This document shows positions 26,215 through 36,635 of a DNA stretch of 64,000 nucleotides, one piece after another (positions within the stretch are counted from its first letter, which is position 1; each line of letters opens with the position of its first letter). The position numbers and the translations under genes are program-made. Source of the DNA: Cacajao melanocephalus (taxonomy: Eukaryota > Chordata > Mammalia > Primates > Pitheciidae). The notes below the pieces were generated by a model. The model ran no database searches. It was not told the DNA's origin and worked only from the letters and a program-made list of their open reading frames with translations. The stretch lies in NCBI GenBank assembly GCA_963573385.1, contig CAUYLG010065858.1, forward strand, positions 62,001 through 126,000, in the 5' to 3' direction.

Positions 26215-26440
26215 GAGGTTTTGCATGTCTTAGCTCAAAGGACCCTGATGAGATAGGTAGCCCTATGTTCAGATGAAGAAATGGAGTGTCAGAGAAACTG
26301 GGATCCTTGGGCAAGGTCCCACAGCAGCAATAGTAGATATTTTAGTCTTCGTGGACCATCTGGTCTCTGTTGCAAGACATCAGGCAGAGCTGGGTTCAGA
26401 GCCCCCGTTATTAACCATGGTATATTGTCTCGTGGAAGCC
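26215..26440 (-). mobile_element. MIR SINE with a MER1 insert
   Basis: Antisense MIR: GATGAAGAAATGGAGTGTCAGAG, GGGCAAGGTCCCACAGC, then a 45-base foreign block, then AGGCAGAGCTGGGTTCAGAGCCCC. Confidence 0.72.
26331..26375 (-). repeat. 45-base MER1 fragment inside a MIR
   Basis: TAGTAGATATTTTAGTCTTCG...GACCATCTGGTCTCTGTTGCAA matches the MER1 internal stretch found 420 bases upstream (25907-25951). It sits in the MIR between CACAGC and GGCAGAGC, which are normally about 10 bases apart. Confidence 0.65.
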
Positions 26441-26961
26441 CCACAGGCCACAGATATACTGCATTTCAGAATGAGTGACCTCATCTCTTAAAACTAGAAT
26501 CTCTTTGCCTCCATATGAGCCCAGGTGGGAAAGGCCGGGTTGGTCAGAGAGGAAAGACAGTTTTTTGAGCCCAGAGGGTGGAAGGGGGCTTCTAGGACTC
26601 CTGAGGCACAGCCCTGGACAGGCTTTGCAGTCCCCTTTCCTGAGCTGACCCTATCTGGTAGGGGTGAGCCTGCCTGAGTAATTAGGTCTGACTGCTGCGG
26701 GCCCGCTGAGGACCTTCAACTTCCCAATGTTCTCCTCCGTCTTATTCATGTTTGGTATTTTTATTACATTATTTTGACATGACATTCCCTAAGTGACATT
26801 CAGCTAAACTGTATTTTTGTAGAATAGGGACTTGCCACTCTCGGCACTGCCGCATTCACGGTGACAGCCACGTGTCTGACATCTCCCCAAGGGTGCAATT
26901 ATATGTTGACAAAAGAAAAATGTGAAAAAATTTAGTGTGGAGGGAAAAAGCTCAAGCTGTC
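26441..26961. other. low-copy stretch with AT-rich core
   Basis: No repeat recognised. The AT-rich core (26740-26820) is followed by a CpG-keeping piece (26839-26880: CTCTCGGCACTGCCGC, CACGGTGACAGCCACGTG). This is the texture of a conserved non-coding element, without proof. Confidence 0.4.
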
Positions 26962-27165
26962 TTCATTCATTCATTCATTTCCACTCATTTGTGCTGTTGG
27001 AGACACAGTGGTGAACATGATAGTGAAATTCCTTACCGCAGTGAAGCTTACTTTCTAGTAGGGGGACCGACAATAAACAAATACACAAGATAGAAGCAGA
27101 TCGTGATAAGTGCTACGAAGGAAAAAAAAAATACTGAGATAGGCTATTAAATGGGGCAGAGTATG
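26962..27165 (-). mobile_element. L2 LINE, 3' end
   Basis: Antisense L2 beginning with (ATTC)4: GGAGACACAGTGGTGAACATG, CTTACTTTCTAGTAGGGGG, ACAATAAACAAATACACAAG and TGATAAGTGCTACGAAGG. Confidence 0.85.
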
Positions 27166-27174
27166 TCCCTGTTA

Positions 27175-27400
27175 TCCATCCTCTCCCTTTCTTAAGGTTA
27201 TAGATCCACTGATGTGTACTGGAAAACACGCTGCCCAGAATAAAGACTGTTTCCAGCCTCCCTTGCAGCTAGGCATGGCCAATGGATATGGCAGAAGTGA
27301 GCAGATGGCTAGGGCTTTACGTGTCCACAGGCACAGAAGGGTGTGCCTGACACTTGCTCTTTCCCTCTTCCACCGGATAGAAATTCTTTCTCTCACTCCT
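27175..27400 (+). mobile_element. MaLR/ERVL-type LTR fragment
   Basis: Sense fragment: TTTCCAGCCTCCCTTGCAGCTAGG near 27250 and GGCCAATGGATATGGCAGAAGTGAGC near 27278, the 5' half of this LTR group. Confidence 0.5.
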
Positions 27401-27419
27401 CTCTTATCTCTCTTTTCCT

Positions 27420-27552
27420 ACTCCATCCATCTACCTGTCTACTTATGTACCATCTGTATGTTCATTAATCTATCCATTTGTTCATATGTTATTCATCTAT
27501 TCATCCATCCATCCATCCATCTCTCCATCCATCTCTCCATCCATCCATCCAT
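27420..27552. repeat. (TCCA)n/(ATCC)n microsatellite
   Basis: Impure array with pure runs at 27499-27520 and 27538-27552. It abuts the tail of an antisense L2. Confidence 0.93.
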
Positions 27553-27625
27553 TTGGCAAGCATTTATGGAGAGCCTGCGGCAGATTCTGAGGATGCAAAA
27601 ACTAAGTAAACTCAATCTACCCCCT
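27553..27625 (-). mobile_element. L2 LINE, 3' terminus
   Basis: Short antisense L2 end: TTTGGCAAGCATTTATGGAGAGCC and AGATTCTGAGGATGCAAAAACTAAG. Confidence 0.7.
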
Positions 27626-27661
27626 CAAGAAGCCCAGAGCCCCTTCAGCAGAAGGACTGGA

Positions 27662-27732
27662 ATTTGAACTCTATGATTCCTATTATGTTTATGTTGCTTT
27701 ATGAAACATAATATAAATCATAGAGTTCAAAT
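27662..27732. repeat. inverted repeat, 29-base arms, 13-base loop
   Basis: Left arm 27662-27690 and right arm 27704-27732 pair at 27 of 29 positions. The right arm runs into the GAGTTCAAAT region of a MIR, so the left arm looks like an inverted copy of MIR-flanking DNA made by strand switching. Confidence 0.92.
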
Positions 27733-27920
27733 GCCACTCTGCCACTTTGCTCATATGATGATAGTGACTTTACCTCTCTGAACCTTAACTTTCTCATGAG
27801 TACAACAGAGATGATAATCTCTGCCTCTGAAGATTCGATGAGATCAGAAAGGTAGAGCACTTTTTACAGAGCCTGGCACACAGTAAGCATTCAGAAGACA
27901 GTTCTTATTAGCCTAGATGG
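27725..27920 (+). mobile_element. MIR SINE
   Basis: Sense MIR: GAGTTCAAATGCCACTCTGCCAC, TGACTTTACCTCTCTGAACC and GAGCCTGGCACACAGTAAGC. Confidence 0.85.
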
Positions 27921-27959
27921 GAACTGGGAAGTTTCTTGGAGGCTTCTGGGCTTGACATA

Positions 27960-28075
27960 AAAGGATGAAAAGAATTTGGATGTGTGAGACTGGAAAAGGA
28001 GAAAGGGAATTCTGGGCAGAGGGTACAGTAAGAGCAAAGGCAAAGGGACAGGGAAATTTGGGGTTCATGGAGGAG
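27960..28075 (-). mobile_element. L2 fragment
   Basis: Antisense L2: GGAATTCTGGGCAGAGGGTAC and AGAGCAAAGGCAAAGGGACAGG. Confidence 0.65.
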
Positions 28076-28319
28076 CCAGTGGGAGAGGAGTGCTCCAGTT
28101 TCCCTCCCTGAGCAGTCTCCTGGCGGCAGGATGCAGAGACCGAAAAGGACAGGGCCAGGGTGGGGTAGGGGGGAGGTGACTGACAGGCTCAGAGGGGTGA
28201 GGACCTGCAGTCCAGGTGACCCAAATAGCCACAGGCAGACAGAACTGGGTCATGTGCATTAATCTCCACCGCCAGGCAGGCTCCACTCCACCCTCTATCT
28301 GGGCTCTCAGGCCTTCCTG
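28076..28319. other. low-copy stretch
   Basis: Purine-rich, unrecognised. Confidence 0.35.
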
Positions 28320-29255
28320 GATGGGAGGAGGTTCATTTTGACACTTGGATGTCTCTCAGGCTTCTCAAACTTAACGAGGCCACATGTAGCTCTTGCTCCC
28401 CCACTACTGCTCTGTACTGAGTTTTGCCTCTTTTGGCAAATGGCACCTCTATCCTCCCAGATCTTCAGGCCATGATCCAAAAGCCCTCCTAGACTCCTCT
28501 CTGTTCACGCGCAAATCCCATGGGCTCCACCTTCAGAACAGTCTGAGCACTTTGCCCTACCTCCCCGATCATCACTCCGGGCCAGGCCCCTACATATGCC
28601 ACCAGGACTGTTGCAGCGGCTTTCTCACTGCTGGCCCTGTGTCCTCCCTCTGCCCTGCCGTCCGTTTTCCAATCAGAATGCTCTTTTGAAAGCATGCATC
28701 AGTCCTGCCACTGCCCTCCTCAAAAGCCCCCAGTAGTGCTCCAGTGTGCCTGGAATGAAAGCCAGCGGCCTCACACAGTCTTCAAGGCTTTGTCTGATCT
28801 GGCCCCTGCTACTTCTCCCCGCTCACCCCCAGCAGCTGAGCTCACCCTGCTGTGGCCGCTGGCCTTGCTTCTCCTCTAGTATCCCAGACTGGGTCCAGCC
28901 TCGGGGCCTTTGCACTTGCAGTTCCTGCCAGGAATGCTCCTCTCCTAGACCTCTGCGGGTCTTTCTGAATCTTTCAGTGCTCAGCTCATGTGTCATCCCC
29001 ACAGTGGCCTTCCTGGCCACCCTGGTAAAGTAGCCACTTTACTCTCATCTGTTATCCCATGACCCTCTTTCAGGGTTTTGGGAACATTCGTCATTTCCTT
29101 CTTGACTTGGTAATTTGTCTCATTCACTAGAATGAAGTTTCCCTGAGAAGACAGGGACTATGTCTGCCTTGATCCCTCATGCAACCCTAGCTGTCTGTGA
29201 CACAGTAGGTACTCAATAAATGTTCGCTGGGTGAATGAGTACACAATGCCTTCCC
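28320..29255 (+). mobile_element. L2 LINE, long 3' segment
   Basis: About 930 contiguous bases of sense L2: CACTTGGATGTCTCTCAGGC, TCCCATGGGCTCCACCTTC, GAATGAAAGCCAGCGGCCTC, CGGGGCCTTTGCACTTGCAG, TCCTGCCAGGAATGC, GAGAAGACAGGGACTATG, then CACAGTAGGTACTCAATAAATG and a short TGAATGAG tail. This is the longest uninterrupted L2 here, and its order is collinear throughout. Confidence 0.9.
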
Positions 29256-29334
29256 TAGTGGGGATTTTGAAGACACCTCTCAGAACTAGAAACACAGACT
29301 CCACGGGAGCATTTTTGAGACATCTGAGTGGTGT

Positions 29335-29500
29335 GGCCCCTAAAGATCATGGGATCCAATGTACAGATGTGGAAGCTGAGGCCCAGAAGGAGAGGGAAGG
29401 AACTGGGCCCCAGGCACATAGCCCTGCCATAGTAGAATCAAGGCTGGGACCCAGACTTCCTGTCCCTCAGCCTCTCAGCCAGGCACTGGTTCCCAGTCCT
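29335..29500 (-). mobile_element. MIR SINE
   Basis: Antisense MIR: TACAGATGTGGAAGCTGAGGCCCAG, GAACTGGGCCCCAGGCACATAGCC and AAGGCTGGGACCCAGACTTCC. Confidence 0.75.
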
Positions 29501-29934
29501 CGCCTCATGGAATCTTCCTGAAAGTCCCGGAAGTTTGCAGATCTGCCCTGCTTCAGCCGCTCATTTTCCCCTACCCTATGTGGAGAGCTCTTCCAGATGG
29601 GTTGGCTTCTGGAAAGCCCAAGAGGAAGCAGGGAAATGCAGCCTTTCCCCTCTGGTGTCTGTTTCCCTTGGTAACTGTGGGGTGTGGGATGTGGGCAGGT
29701 GGAGGTATTGAGAGGTGAGGTCTCCAGGGTAGGGCTTTATGCTGCCTCCAGGGCCACGGCCAAGGGTAGCCCAGCCCCAGAGGCCCCTACCCAGCTCTGC
29801 CCTGCGTCCTGCCAGACCCTGGCTGCTGGGAGCTCTCATTACACCATTGGCAGCCACATAACTCTCCCTTGACCTCACGAAGATTCTGGATGGGAGTTCA
29901 GGCCATATTCAGGCAGGGTCAGGCCACAGTTCAC
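29501..29934. other. low-copy stretch
   Basis: About 430 bases without a recognised repeat or gene. Confidence 0.45.
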
Positions 29935-30015
29935 AGCTCAGTGTGGTCATGTAGCTTTGGGATGGCTGCTTCTCTCTCTGAGCCTCAGTCTCCCCATGAG
30001 TAAGATGGAGCAAAA
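29935..30015 (+). mobile_element. MIR SINE fragment
   Basis: Sense MIR core: TCTCTCTCTGAGCCTCAGTCTCC and CATGAGTAAGATGGAGC. Confidence 0.7.
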
Positions 30016-30067
30016 CCCAATAACATTGAAGGGAAGTAAAAATGAAAATCTTTTCTTGCTACCACAA

Positions 30068-30495
30068 GAAATATCAGCAAACACAGTTTGAGCACCTGCT
30101 GCATGCACTTTCCTAAGTACTTTAATAGTAGCTTTCAAGCCTTCTGGACTGGGGACCAGAGTAATAAATATAGTTCTAAAAAAACTCCAGCGAGTACACA
30201 TACCCTGAAATAAACACTCCACCCACAAGATGTATCCTCATGATAATGCACTCTGATACTTTCTGTTCTTGGTTTTTCAATGGTGGTTGTGATCCCTTAG
30301 ATTGATTTTATGACCATGAGTTTGAAAAGCACTGTGTTAACTCATTTAAACCTCACAAAACCCTATAAGAGAACATTATTATCCCCATTTTATAGAGGAG
30401 AAAGCGGCTTCAGAGTTTGCGTCACCTCCCAGTAAGTGATGGAGCTCAGAGGCCACCGCAGCGCTCATATCCTTATGCGTAGTGCACGGCTGCCC
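30068..30495 (-). mobile_element. MIR SINE split by a DNA transposon
   Basis: Antisense MIR: ATATCAGCAAACACAGTTTGAGCACC to 30130, resuming at 30336 with TGTTAACTCATTTAAACCTCAC, then ATTATTATCCCCATTTTATAG and AAGTGATGGAGCTCAGAGG. Confidence 0.8.
30131..30335 (+). mobile_element. hAT-like MER element inside a MIR
   Basis: About 205 bases absent from MIR, with inverted-repeat-like ends (AGCTTTCAAGCC at the left, GTTTGAAAAGCACTG at the right). It resembles non-autonomous hAT-Charlie MER elements; the family name is not certain. Confidence 0.55.
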
Positions 30496-30867
30496 CTTTA
30501 AGTGTTGGACGTGGGTGAGAGGGCCCCTCTGCCACAGGGCAGATGGAAACCTTTCCACGATCCTCTGGCAACTTCCCTTCCTTGGCTCTGGGCAACTCCT
30601 CTTTTGGTTTTCCTAAGCAAGCTGTCAGTTTAGTAAAACAGATCCTGGAGTTTAATTAAAATAATGAGTGGTACAAGAGAAAGGGCGCCACAGCCAGCCA
30701 GAGGGTGAAGATGAGTTACGGTTTTGTTCATGAAGGGTGGCGGGAGAGCGCGAGCAGAGGGAGAGAGTCTGTCTGACTCTAGAAAAGCAATAATGTTTTG
30801 ATTTGGTTTTGCTCTCACTCTTGTCTCCTCTGACTCTTCCTTCCAGGGAATCCCAAGGATCTTTCTA
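30496..30867. other. low-copy stretch, possible conserved element
   Basis: No repeat recognised. The core 30600-30770 mixes a TTTAATTAAAATAATGAG homeobox-like stretch with kept CpGs (GGCGCC, TTACGG, GGAGAGCGCGAGC). Confidence 0.4.
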
Positions 30868-31140
30868 TAAGATCTAATCTTGTCACTGCTCTGCTTTAGA
30901 GCCTTCGGAGTAAATCCATACTTCCCACTGAGGTTCGAAGGCTCTATGGGATCTGAGTCCCACTAACAGCGCCCCTGTTGCCACGGGGCTCCCTGCTGCC
31001 CACAGCAGTCCAATACCAGGGGTCTCACATGGGCTACGTTCTCTCCCTACTCCTCTTGCCTGGGCTAACTCCAGCTCTTCCTTGAAGGCCTGTTTAAATA
31101 TCACTTGGGGCATAGAGCTGAACCCAAATGATAGTACACG
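30868..31140 (+). mobile_element. L2 fragment
   Basis: Sense L2, diverged: CTTGTCACTGCTCTGCTTTAGAGCC, CTCTTGCCTGGGCTAACTCC and CTTCCTTGAAGGCCTGTTTAAATATCAC. Confidence 0.6.
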
Positions 31141-31206
31141 CTTTCTATGCTCACGGTTCAGAGGGGAGACAGACAATACATGCATAAATGCATAAAAAGA
31201 AAGATC

Positions 31207-31517
31207 GGCTGGGCACTGTGGCTCAAGCCTGTGATCCCAGCACATTGAGTGGCCAAGGCAGGAGGATTTCTTGAGGCCACAAGTTTGAGACCAGCCTGGG
31301 TAACACAGTGAGACCCCATTTCTAGAAACAAAACAAAACAAACAAACAAAAACTTAGCCAGGTGTAGTGGCACATACTCATAGTCCTAGCTACTTGACAG
31401 GCTGATTCAGGAGGATCACTTGGGCCCAGAAGTTTGAGGTTGCAGTGAGCTATAACTGCATCATTGCCCTCCAGTCTGGGCAACACAGTGAGACTCTGTC
31501 TCTATTAAAAAACAAAG
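31207..31517 (+). mobile_element. AluJ
   Basis: Old sense Alu with a (AAAC)n-rich linker at 31328-31352 and a GAGACTCTGTCTCTATTAAAAAAC end. Confidence 0.92.
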
Positions 31518-31589
31518 ACAGATCATTTAAGACAGGGATCAGCACCAGGTGGAAAAGCAAACGACTAAACCTTTTGAGGACCATTTGCC

Positions 31590-31690
31590 CGGTGCTGTTC
31601 AGAATGGCTTGCATGCATTTACCTGTTGAATCTTGCTCCAGCCTGAGAGGTGGAAGCTCTCTCGCCTCTGCCCCATGAGGGAATGAGCTG
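31590..31690 (-). mobile_element. MIR-like fragment
   Basis: Diverged antisense MIR: CGGTGCTGTTCAGAATGGCTTGCATGC and GAATCTTGCTCCAGCCTGAGAGG. Confidence 0.45.
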
Positions 31691-31789
31691 GAAAGCAGCC
31701 TGGCTTTGGTACTCAAGATGTTAACCATCACGCTTGATGGTGGCTCCAAACATCGAGGGGAAGGGCAGGCTGGGTAGGTGGTGGGAGGG

Positions 31790-31980
31790 AGAAGGTGGGG
31801 ATGCAACTTGGTATTCAGTGGCCTGAGAAGGTGACCTGTGAGCTGAAGCAGGGGGTCTGGCCATGCAAGGACTGAGGGAGGAATAAGGGAAGCAGCAGAT
31901 GCCTTGGGAATGTAAATACAGCAAGGAGGCCAAGGTAACTGGAGTGGTGGCCCCTCAAGTTCCCAGCGGTCTAAAATGTG
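31790..31980 (-). mobile_element. L2 fragment
   Basis: Antisense L2: GAGAAGGTGACCTGTGAGCTGAAGC and AATACAGCAAGGAGGCCAAGG...GGAGTGG. Confidence 0.7.
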
Positions 31981-32261
31981 ATTGGCCCAGGCCAGCGTGG
32001 GTATTGCGAGAGACCAGAGCCAAGTCCACGGAAGGAAATTATTGGGGTGGCGCAGGGGGTGGGGATTGTGAGCCCCAGCCTTGTGGTGGGGCACATGGCT
32101 CTTTCCTCTCTGTAGGTGATGCTGGGGAAAGGTCTAAGGGATCCAGCAGGGGAGGGGCTGCCAGGCTTTCTAGTAACCAAAAGTCAGGGGAGGACCACGC
32201 CTGTCTCTTGGAATATCATGTCTTTTCACTTACTGTGTTGATGGCTTCATTCATTCATTCA
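31981..32261. other. low-copy stretch
   Basis: Unrecognised apart from (ATTC)4 at its right end, where the next L2 begins. Confidence 0.4.
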
Positions 32262-32527
32262 TTCCCATCTCACCATGGCTCACCTGTCCCTCAAAGGCTT
32301 CTGTAACCTCATCCCCTCTCACATGGTCCCATGCAGCCACCATGGCCTTCTTGCTGTTCTCCTATATATTGAACTCATTTCTACCCCAGGCCTTTGCACG
32401 GTGGCTCCCTCTGCCTGGAATGCTCTTCCCCTACTCTGTGACTGCCCTCCTCATTCAAACCTCAGCTCCCAGGAAGGGGTTGGGGGCAGGCAAAAGGGAG
32501 TGCCATTTCTTGCAGACCTCACAATCC
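32262..32527 (+). mobile_element. L2 LINE fragment
   Basis: Sense L2: AGCCACCATGGCCTTCTTGCTG, CCCCAGGCCTTTGCACG, GCTCCCTCTGCCTGGAATGCTC and ATTCAAACCTCAGCTCCCAGG. Confidence 0.8.
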
Positions 32528-32538
32528 CTAAGGATCTT

Positions 32539-33228
<690 letters not shown>

Positions 33229-34079
33229 ACCTTATCTCTAAGTGGGTTATGTATACAAACAGGGACAGAACGATAACAATGAAAAAACAGTGCGTTCCTC
33301 AAACAACGCCACTCTTGCATCCCTTACTGAACCACTCCTGGAGAACGCCGGGGGTTTCAAATATGAATATAGAAACAAATCGAATACATCCTGGGGTTAT
33401 CTTGTGAGTCTCACATTTACAGGACCTTGTCATTTTGTGCAGGGTGTCACAATTTGTTCAATGTTACATCTTAAATGGACCACAACTTCAGGGATGTCTT
33501 CATTTTATTGTTTTCTTTATAAATTAATATTCCAGGAGTCTCAAAAAATAGAAGTCTTCCAGGCTTTTCTCCTCAGGAGGGACCCTGTCTTATTTCTCCT
33601 TAGGGAGCAAAAGACACAAGGGAGGCCTAGGAACAGGGACAGTAAACCCAAGTTCTCAGGAGGAACAGCAGCCCACAGTCCCAATTTAGGTGCTCCCAGG
33701 GGATAGGACAGGTTCACCAGGGCACAGAGGCAGGGCCAGGCCTCCCCCTGGGGATGTAGTTCTGCTGAACATGGGCGAGAGCGAATTCCCAGCCTGTGAA
33801 GCTGGCCTTGCTGCGGAATGGAGGGAATGTCTGTGGTTTTTAGCTGCCTCCTCTGGAAACAGCATCTCACAGCACCGAGCTAGGAGCTTTACAACTCCAG
33901 AGACCAGGCGTTTTAGCCACTAAATCAAAGTGAGAGATGTTGACTTAGCGTGGCCATGGCCTGATCTGAATCCAGGTTAAAGTTTCCCAACAGCCCACAA
34001 GAAGGTGGAAAGGATGAAATGATACGATTAATAAGGTACACACACTTAACCCATTCATGAGCGTCCCCCTTCACTGTCG
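33229..34079. other. low-copy stretch with a 154-codon frame
   Basis: No repeat seen in about 850 bases. The plus-strand frame 33242-33706 is open for 154 codons but has no domain I recognise. Its first third is AT-rich with kept CpGs (ACGATAACAATG, CAAACAACGCC, AATCGAATAC) and SOX-like ACAAT words, which fits a conserved non-coding element better than an exon. Confidence 0.4.
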
Positions 34080-34275
34080 TAAAGCCCTGTGTCCAGCCTG
34101 TATTTCACTGGATTCTCCCGGCCACCCTAGGAGGTAGCAGGGTTGGTTGCATTATTCCCATTTTACAGACAGGAAAGCTGAGATTCCAAGTGGGGAAGGA
34201 ACTTGTCTAAGGCCACAGAGCTAAGGCATGTCACACACAGAGTAAAAGTCTTAAATCCAGAGCTCCCTCTGATTC
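34080..34275 (-). mobile_element. MIR SINE
   Basis: Antisense MIR: CATTATTCCCATTTTACAGACAGG, GAACTTGTCTAAGGCCACAGAGC and AATCCAGAGCTCCC. Confidence 0.82.
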
Positions 34276-34454
34276 ACCACCTGGGGAAGCCCAGGGTGGG
34301 CCTAGCTCGGTGCCTCTGTGCCCAGGGCATGGATGGGAGAGGCCCCTCATCACCAGGCAGGCAGAATGCAGGGCCAGAGGCGGATGGCTCTAGTCTAGAC
34401 TGTCCTGCTGAGGCTGGTGATGGGGGAGGCTCACTGAGCCACCCGCCACAGGGA
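34276..34454. other. low-copy stretch
   Basis: Short unrecognised GC-rich spacer. Confidence 0.35.
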
Positions 34455-35140
34455 GTCTCAGAATATCTACCACATCAGCAAGAGCTGCCAGATCTGCCTG
34501 CAGGAGGTACCTGCAACATGCCCGCCTCTCACCACCCCCAGAGCTCCGCCCTGGGCCAGGCCACGTCCTCTTCTGCCTGAATGATTGCAGTTGCCTCCTC
34601 ACTGTCTTCCTGCTTCCATGCTGGCGCCTACAATAAAGCACAGTCCATGCTCCACGTTCAGCCACACGGATCCTGTTAGAACCTGAGCCAGACCAGGGCA
34701 CTTTTCTTTGCTCAAGACACCTCCCTATCTCCCAGTATAGTCAGGACAACAGACAAAGCCCTTAGAACAGCCCACAAGGCCCTGCAGAGCCTGGCCCCTC
34801 CATATCTCTCCGGCCTTACCCCCTCTACTCCTCCCAGTGCTCACTCCCCTCCAGCCATGCTGGCCTCCCCTCTGCTCTTGGAGCACAACAGGCATGGTCT
34901 GGCCTCAGGGCCTTTGCACTCACACCCCATCAATACCAGTCCCCTTACTCCTGACATTTTACATATATGCATAGATATTATATATTTATCTTCTTATTTA
35001 TTTAGTGTTATTATCTTCCTTCTAGAATGCAAGCTTCAGGAGCCACAGGTCTTTGTTCTTTTTCTTGGTTGCTGTGTTCTCTTGCCTAGCAAGGGGCTGG
35101 CATATAGTACATACTAACTAAAGAACAAACAAATGAGTTC
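34455..35140 (+). mobile_element. L2 LINE, long 3' segment
   Basis: Nearly 690 bases of sense L2: GAATGATTGCAGTTGCCTCC, CAGCCACACGGATCCTGTTAG, CCCACAAGGCCCTGCAGAGCC, CCAGCCATGCTGGCCTCC, CTCAGGGCCTTTGCACTC and CTTCTAGAATGCAAGCTTCAGG. Confidence 0.88.
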
Positions 35141-35409
35141 CAGGTCTCCAGACAGACTCCTCAGGACTCTGGGCCAACAGAGAGTCCTCTGAAATGTCTC
35201 ACGAATCTCTCTCTCCATGAAAGGCAAACCCAGCATTCCACCATGGGTTGGGCAGTTTATGGCCACATGTCCAGGTGGCTGTAGCAACAATACCCATTAG
35301 TCAGTGTATTTTTGTAGTTGAAGGCAAGGTACACTCTGTTTCCTCAAGGTAGTCAAACAAACACCATGAGAACTATGTGGAGCTCGAAGGAAACTGTGAG
35401 CTCCAAACT
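35141..35409. other. low-copy stretch
   Basis: No recognised element. Confidence 0.35.
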
Positions 35410-35515
35410 TCCCTGCCAGAAAAGGAAACCAAGGCCAAGAGAAGTGAAATACCTTGCCTAATGTCTCACGCCCCTAAGAGGAGAAGCAGCCCTCAAACTC
35501 GGGTCTTCTCACCCT
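35410..35515 (-). mobile_element. MIR SINE fragment
   Basis: Antisense MIR: AAGGAAACCAAGGCCAAGAGAAG, ACCTTGCCTAATGTCTCACG and CAAACTCGGGTCTTC. Confidence 0.7.
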
Positions 35516-36149
35516 GAATCCAAGAAAAGATCCTCAAAGGACACCGGCACTGGCAATTTGTTGCTAAGACAACCATGCAGCTAAACACAGGTCTGCTGGC
35601 CAGGGCCTGAAAAAAACAAGGATTCTAAGTCTCTCAAATGACAAAGGTGACCAGTCATGCAGCACCATGAGTTCAGGCTGAGGTTACAACTCACTGTCAA
35701 TGTGTTCCTGGAAGACATCCAGAGAGCTCTGGCCATTTTCTCCTAAAAGCTTTGGTGAGAGGCAAGGGAAGACGTGTTTGGAAACATTCTCTGGACTCCA
35801 TTAAAGCAGGTACTCTCGGGACCCAGAGCTGCCATGTGCATGATGTCCTGCTGACTCACCTGTGGGTCTCCCCAGTTCTGAGAAAACATGTGCCAAGGCT
35901 GGGCAAGAAGGTCTGGATTTCCTGCATAGCCCCTCAAGGGGGTGGGGGCTAAGGACACTGGCCTGAGGACAGAGAATGGACAAGCTGGGGAACCACTTCA
36001 CACTTGGCCTGCTAGGCAACATGACATTTGGCCCAAACCAACTTTGGCCAATGTGAAGTTCTAAGAACCATCTTGTTCTGGGATGAGCCCTTATGGTGTA
36101 ACGGTCCTGCAGAGCTTTTTCTTCTAAAACCTTCTGACCTACTGACATG
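35516..36149. other. low-copy stretch
   Basis: About 630 bases without recognised repeat. Overlapping opposite-strand frames of 60-115 codons, none with a domain. Confidence 0.45.
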
Positions 36150-36635
36150 CCATGGACTTGCCAAATATGTGAGTCTCAAAACATAATCCCCACATTCTCT
36201 GACACTCCTCCATCAAGAGACAAGGCTTTTGTCTCTTTCCCTTGAGTTTGGGCTCTGCAATTGCTTGTTCAGTAGAATATGGCAGAAATGACACAGTGCC
36301 AGTTTCAGGACCCAGACCTTGAGAAACTGGTATCTTTCACTTCCTCCTTCTTGGTATAATCACTCTTGGTATGATCACTCCTGGAACCCACATGCCTCCT
36401 GTGAGAAAGCTCAAGCCACCTCATGGAGAGGAACTGACAGAGAGCGATGTCTTTCCAGCCCTGTGAACAAGTGAGCCCCAGTTGAGTCACCCCAGTGGAG
36501 GCTGTGTCAGAGCAGAAATGAAGCAGCCCTGCCCATCCCTGTCCACACTGCAGATTCATGAACAAATAAATGTTTTGTTTTAAGCCACTAAGTTTTGGAG
36601 GGTGGTGTATTATGTGGCTGTAGAGAAACAGAACA
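36150..36635 (+). mobile_element. MLT1-like LTR
   Basis: Sense ERVL-MaLR LTR: CAAAACATAATCCCCACATTC near 36178, the TAGAATATGGCAGAAATGACAC block near 36272, GAGGCTGTGTCAGAGCAG, and the 3' end TTTAAGCCACTAAGTTTTGG...GTTTTATGTGG-type, closing near AGAAACAGAACA. Confidence 0.72.

Noticed and set aside
30965..30985. Reverse CTCF-like CAGCGCCCCTGTTGCC
   Set aside because: One G too few in the core run and inside a diverged L2.
31450..32094. Minus-strand frame of 214 codons
   Set aside because: It runs through an Alu end, a MIR-like piece and an L2; proline-rich translation from repeat DNA.
35661..35680. REST/NRSE-like site GCAGCACCATGAGTTCAG
   Set aside because: Only the left half-site fits; the right half departs from the consensus.
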